Below are positions 59,590-64,000 of a stretch of 64,000 bases of DNA, piece by piece. The first letter of the stretch is position 1; each line of letters starts with the position of its first letter. The stretch covers positions 33,318 to 97,317 of the forward strand of contig JARGPO010000048.1 of assembly GCA_029213075.1 (NCBI GenBank), read 5' to 3'. The stretch is from Legionellaceae bacterium. GTDB lineage: Bacteria > Pseudomonadota > Gammaproteobacteria > Legionellales > Legionellaceae. A program made the position numbers and the translations under genes. Under the pieces are notes generated by a model. That model did not search any database. It saw only the letters and a list, made by a program, of their open reading frames with translations, and was not told where the DNA came from.

Positions 59590-59955
59590 ATGAGTATAGT
59601 TAAAAAGCATGCTACAAGTGAGGTGCCAGCTATCGAATTAACCGCGGCGGCACTTAAGAGGGTTATATCTTATCTGGGTGAACAAAATCAAAGAGGTTTG
59701 AGATTGTCTGTTAAAAAAACAGGATGCTCTGGGCTTTCGTATGTGATGGATTATGTTGCAGAACCACCTGATGAAGATATTATCTTAAATCTTGAGAATA
59801 ACTATTTTATTAGTGTTGATAAGAAGAGCTATCCGTACATACGAGGAGTAACCCTTGACTATGTAAAGCAGGGTGTACATTATAAGTTTATATTTAAAAA
59901 CCCAAATCAGACGGGTCAATGTGGCTGTGGAGAGAGTTTCACGGTTGATTTTTAA
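59590..59955 (+). CDS. IscA/SufA-type iron-sulfur carrier
   Basis: A 121-aa HesB/IscA-family A-type carrier. The three conserved cysteines are in KKTGCSGLSYVMDY and GQCGCGESF, and the fold start is ELTAAALKRVISYL. It hands Fe-S clusters to apo-proteins. No isc or suf genes are adjacent, so assignment to IscA, SufA or ErpA is not possible. The N-terminal 12 residues extend beyond the usual start. AAGGA lies 5 bases before the ATG. Confidence 0.92.
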   Translation: MSIVKKHATSEVPAIELTAAALKRVISYLGEQNQRGLRLSVKKTGCSGLSYVMDYVAEPPDEDIILNLENNYFISVDKKSYPYIRGVTLDYVKQGVHYKFIFKNPNQTGQCGCGESFTVDF

Positions 59956-60095
59956 GCTTTTTTCAATTTTTTAATGAATATCATTAGATCAATGTTTACA
60001 TACTTTGAGATATTTGATACCATGTTACCCATGGTGTTTTGCCTACTACAAAAAATTGATATATTTTAACTTAAAATAAATTGGAGAATACGAGA

Positions 60096-60380
60096 ATGAC
60101 TCTATCTACAGAAGCTGTACAACATACAAGCGAAGCACTATCGGGGCAAGTAATTGCATCTGTTAAAGCATATTTGGGATTGGCTCATAATAAAAATGCA
60201 AATTTGAATTTGTATGAATTGATTATTGAAGAAATAGAAGCACCTTTATTTCGCACAGTAATGGAAATGACTCGTTATAACCAATCTAAAGCTGCTCGTG
60301 TATTGGGCGTTAGTCGTGGAACATTACGTACTAAACTTAAGCGTTATTTTGACGATGAGTTTATTGGTACTCGTGGTTAG
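60096..60380 (+). CDS. fis: Nucleoid-associated factor Fis
   Basis: The 94-aa DNA-bending protein has the helical core (ASVKAYLGLAHNKNANLNLY) and the C-terminal helix-turn-helix NQSKAARVLGVSRGTLRTKL followed by KRYFDDEF. The ATG at 60096 is used; a TTG 15 bases earlier is within the GGAG region. dusB, the usual partner upstream, is absent, and the IscA-type gene stands there instead. In Legionella Fis proteins regulate virulence genes, which is context only. Confidence 0.95.
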   Translation: MTLSTEAVQHTSEALSGQVIASVKAYLGLAHNKNANLNLYELIIEEIEAPLFRTVMEMTRYNQSKAARVLGVSRGTLRTKLKRYFDDEFIGTRG

Positions 60381-60410
60381 TCGTTAGTCTTAGCTATCGA
60401 CAATCTCTTG

Positions 60411-60442
60411 GGCAGATATTTTATATCTATAATCTATCTGCC
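60411..60442. terminator. Bidirectional terminator between fis and the mannosyltransferase gene
   Basis: GGCAGATA (60411-60418) pairs perfectly with TATCTGCC (60435-60442) across a 16-base A+T-rich loop. It lies between two convergent stop codons. Confidence 0.65.
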
Positions 60443-60448
60443 TTGAGT

Positions 60449-61720
60449 TTAAGCAACCCACCAACTCAGTAAAAATCTATTCAGTAGCTGCAACCAAAAT
60501 CCTCCTGATATAAGCATAATTAATCCAACTGTGATAGCTAGCTTTCTTTTTCCTAGTTTAAATAGTAAAACTTTAGATGGGTGAGTAACATCACTAATTA
60601 TGAGCAATACCCATACAGGGTACAAGCATCTGCTCATTGATTCATAATGTCTTGTATATAAAGATAAGCAATTAAAAACAAAAATTAGTATTGCCGCAAG
60701 ATAAAAGCTAAAACTGTATTTTTCAAGCTCTTGTTTTTTTTTGAATATAAAGAATGAAAACAAAATGCATATCCATAAAAAGATAGGCACTAGAGTCTCT
60801 GAGAATGTATATGCTGCTAGCCTAAAAAAGTCAAAAACAAATATCTTTACGTATGAAACCGGTAGGGGTGGTGCATAGTCGACATTAAAACCTATAGGCG
60901 GTGGCATCCACGTTGGTAGTTTAAATATAAAAAAAGGATCTGCTTCACCTTTCCAACCAATTTTTTCCATATCAAAATATAGGTGCCATGAGTCAAAGTT
61001 TATCTGACAGTAAATAAAAAAGCTAAGACAGCCAAGGCAGCCGATAATACCTAGTACACATGGCTTGTAAATATTTTTTAATATAGAGACAATTCTATTA
61101 TCCCGAAGGTGTTGCCTTATTTCTGCATAGTTAAATATTATTGTGGCAATGAATGGTACTATTAATACTGGTATTCCGATTATCCTTGTTGCCGTCATTA
61201 AATATGCACTAATTGTAGCTAACAGCCATTTTTTTTCTATTGAAAAATTGAGCATTAGGCAAGTAGCAAATAAAAACATCGACTCAGCATATCCCGTAAA
61301 GAGAAACCAGCTTGTAGGGAATAACATTATTAGACCAGCCGCGTAAATTTGAACTATCAATTTGTTGTTTCTGGTTATATGGAAGAATAAAATCCAGAAA
61401 AATAAAGCAAAAGTTTGAGATACTAGTAGCAGAGAAACTTTAGGAGATAAGTTAAATAAAGTTATAAAGACTCTCGCTAGATATGGGTATCCTGGGAAAA
61501 ATACAACGTTGGCATTTGTAAGTCCGGTAGTTGCTGGACCATCAATATTAATATAACCATACTTTGCAATAGCTTCATACCACTCTGAGTCCCAGTGAGA
61601 GGCTAGATTTATCCATGCTTGTGTGTATGAGTTCTCTTCTGAAACTAATAATATGAACATTAGCTGTATGGTAAAACAAGCGCATCCCAATAAGAATGAT
61701 TTATAATTCATTTTCCGCAT
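60449..61720 (-). CDS. PIG-V-like membrane mannosyltransferase
   Basis: A 423-aa integral membrane protein with about nine to ten helices. The first large loop carries LASHWDSEWYEAIAKYGYIN and FFPGYPYLAR, the pattern of PIG-V/GPI-mannosyltransferase II-like and related GT-C enzymes (catalytic acidic residue in WDSEWY). FTGYAESMF is also family-like. Such enzymes use a lipid-linked sugar and act on the external face. The start overlaps the GT2 stop, and three in-frame starts (61729, 61720, 61711) are possible. It is the third gene of the collagen/glycosyltransferase group and probably glycosylates that protein or the envelope. Confidence 0.75.
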   Translation of the reverse strand: MRKMNYKSFLLGCACFTIQLMFILLVSEENSYTQAWINLASHWDSEWYEAIAKYGYINIDGPATTGLTNANVVFFPGYPYLARVFITLFNLSPKVSLLLVSQTFALFFWILFFHITRNNKLIVQIYAAGLIMLFPTSWFLFTGYAESMFLFATCLMLNFSIEKKWLLATISAYLMTATRIIGIPVLIVPFIATIIFNYAEIRQHLRDNRIVSILKNIYKPCVLGIIGCLGCLSFFIYCQINFDSWHLYFDMEKIGWKGEADPFFIFKLPTWMPPPIGFNVDYAPPLPVSYVKIFVFDFFRLAAYTFSETLVPIFLWICILFSFFIFKKKQELEKYSFSFYLAAILIFVFNCLSLYTRHYESMSRCLYPVWVLLIISDVTHPSKVLLFKLGKRKLAITVGLIMLISGGFWLQLLNRFLLSWWVA

Positions 61721-62861
61721 AGTTTTCAAACTTTCTATTTGTTTTACTCTTATATAGTTCTAAATTATTGTGTAAGTGTTCCATTTCCGGGTGGATTTTT
61801 AGTGCCATCTTGGTGGCTTGATATCCTAGTTCGTATTCTTTTGCATACCATGCACTTCTACTCATTATTTCATACCGGTCATAATTGTACATTGTTGTTT
61901 CTATAAATAAAATATCGTCTTTCGGGTAGGGGATGTCGTATGCATATTTTATAAATAGGTGGCAGGTAGGAATATTGTCAGGCCAATAATGATCAGCAAT
62001 TTTAACTAGTGGTTCTATTCTATGTGGTCGAAGTGAAAAGGCATCTAGATAATGTCTCATAGCATCTTCCCAGCTAATATTTTCATGATTATTCATCAGT
62101 TGTTCAGCTGTTGTTCCTAGCCTAAAGTGTGTAATGAAATTTTCTTCATCCCAGCCATTTAATTTGGATCTGTGCTTGTATGTTTTATAGGCGCTTTCAA
62201 GAAGTCCAAGGCACTCGTAGGTTTGGGCAAAATAAAAAGCTGTTCGTGGATCTTCTTTATTCTGATTATGGGCATCTGCTAATAGCAATAAATCTTGTTG
62301 CCAGCGTCGCTTGCTCTTTTCCTTTCCGTGATGTGTTGATTTTACTTCAAAATAGATTGGTTCAGGGCACTTTATAGATGTTGTAATTTCTGGTGACTCA
62401 TGTACTACGCCTTTAAATTTTACTTTACTTGAGGATCTAAATAATCTAGCTGTAGTATATTCCATTGAATTCATTTGAGTATTTATTAAATATAGCGGGG
62501 TGCTACTATCTTTTTCTGATTCACAAAATTCTAGTAATTTTTCAGGGTTATGTAAATTCCATTCAGCATCTGGCATTATAAAAAACTTAGCTGTTGGAAA
62601 CTGTTGGGTTGCGAGCTCTAACGTTCTATTTCTTGAAGTTGAAAAATCTATAAAACTTTCTTGCTGAATATAGCCGATTACATTTTTTTCTTCGAAGAAC
62701 TGTTTGACTATTTGGATTGAATCATCTGTTGATCCTGTATCTAGCACAAAGAAATAATTTACTGTTTTAGATAAAAAAGAGCTAAGGGTCTCTGTAATGG
62801 ATGAGGCCTCATCTTTTATCATAATGGTGACAACTAAAAGTGGATCGTTTAAATCTTTCAT
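61701..62861 (-). CDS. GT2-family glycosyltransferase with C-terminal TPR-like helices
   Basis: A 386-aa cytoplasmic enzyme. The N-terminal GT-A domain has VVTIMIKDEASSITETLSSF, the NDP-sugar-binding VLDTGSTDDSIQIV, the DXD-like metal site in FIMPDAEW and FKGVVHESPE. Residues about 205-375 are helical with TPR-like character (AFYFAQTYECLGLLESAYKT, ATKMALKIHPEMEHLHNNLE). The arrangement resembles bacterial protein O-glycosyltransferases of the WaaE/Bcl type. It starts 20 bases after the collagen-like gene and overlaps the PIG-V-like gene. Confidence 0.85.
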   Translation of the reverse strand: MKDLNDPLLVVTIMIKDEASSITETLSSFLSKTVNYFFVLDTGSTDDSIQIVKQFFEEKNVIGYIQQESFIDFSTSRNRTLELATQQFPTAKFFIMPDAEWNLHNPEKLLEFCESEKDSSTPLYLINTQMNSMEYTTARLFRSSSKVKFKGVVHESPEITTSIKCPEPIYFEVKSTHHGKEKSKRRWQQDLLLLADAHNQNKEDPRTAFYFAQTYECLGLLESAYKTYKHRSKLNGWDEENFITHFRLGTTAEQLMNNHENISWEDAMRHYLDAFSLRPHRIEPLVKIADHYWPDNIPTCHLFIKYAYDIPYPKDDILFIETTMYNYDRYEIMSRSAWYAKEYELGYQATKMALKIHPEMEHLHNNLELYKSKTNRKFENYAENEL

Positions 62862-62881
62862 ATATTTCTCAAATTTTGTTA

Positions 62882-64000
<1,119 letters not shown>

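Overview
The window is an AT-rich (visibly about two-thirds A+T) chromosomal segment of a gammaproteobacterium. Housekeeping order supports this: dnaB-alr, yoaA-tsaB, hflK-hflC-purA, rpmB-rpmG, hpf-ptsN-ptsO, fis, and the LPS-core genes kdsB and waaA. Several traits point to a host-associated member of the Legionellales/Coxiella type, though the exact genus cannot be read from the sequence. These traits are large unrecognised proteins, an ankyrin-repeat protein, a CX5R phosphatase-like protein, a small protein ending in a CAAX box, and a collagen-like protein with its own glycosyltransferases. The lineage call and any secretion by a type IV system are inference; no secretion genes lie in the window.

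Layout. 1-3.0 kb: lipoprotein (partial), alr, dnaB and a small unknown gene on the minus strand. 3.1-17 kb: an accessory block with a glycerophosphodiesterase fused to a P-loop-like domain, a methyltransferase, a 1012-aa protein with a CKSGNERT phosphatase motif, a 616-aa ankyrin protein, an outer-membrane barrel plus DUF1554-like lectin pair, and a 1119-aa unknown protein with C-terminal membrane helices. 17-23.6 kb: kdsB, ycaR, tsaB, a DinG/YoaA-type helicase, fdxA, waaA and djlA. 23.7-29.4 kb: secreted SGNH lipase, DEAD-box helicase, the CAAX-box protein and FadH. 29.4-40.4 kb: CAP-domain protein, purA, hflC, hflK, trmB, fumC, then rsmE, a long-form urocanase and a YbiT-like ABC-F protein on the plus strand.

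40.4-52.3 kb alternates conserved genes with repeat-rich gaps. The genes are corA, a Tm-1/TIM-barrel/SRPBCC operon, rpmB-rpmG, hpf-ptsN-ptsO, pssA, CDF and ZIP metal transporters, hsp20 and an SH3-like protein. The gaps hold three kinds of repeat: a 49-bp tandem array made of paired dyads, a 172-bp MITE-like element with a 10-bp target duplication, and a roughly 180-bp dispersed repeat. 52.4-60.4 kb: a 562-aa unknown protein, the metNIQ methionine importer behind a SAM-II riboswitch, a cysteine-rich lipoprotein, two exonuclease III homologues, wrbA, an IscA-type protein and fis. 60.4-64 kb: a likely operon of a Gly-X-Thr collagen-like protein (5' end outside the window), a GT2 glycosyltransferase and a PIG-V-like membrane mannosyltransferase.

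The most interesting signals are the CAAX-box protein, the collagen/glycosyltransferase module, the CX5R protein, the SAM-II switch on metNIQ, and the three repeat families. No rRNA, tRNA, CRISPR array or intact transposase was seen.
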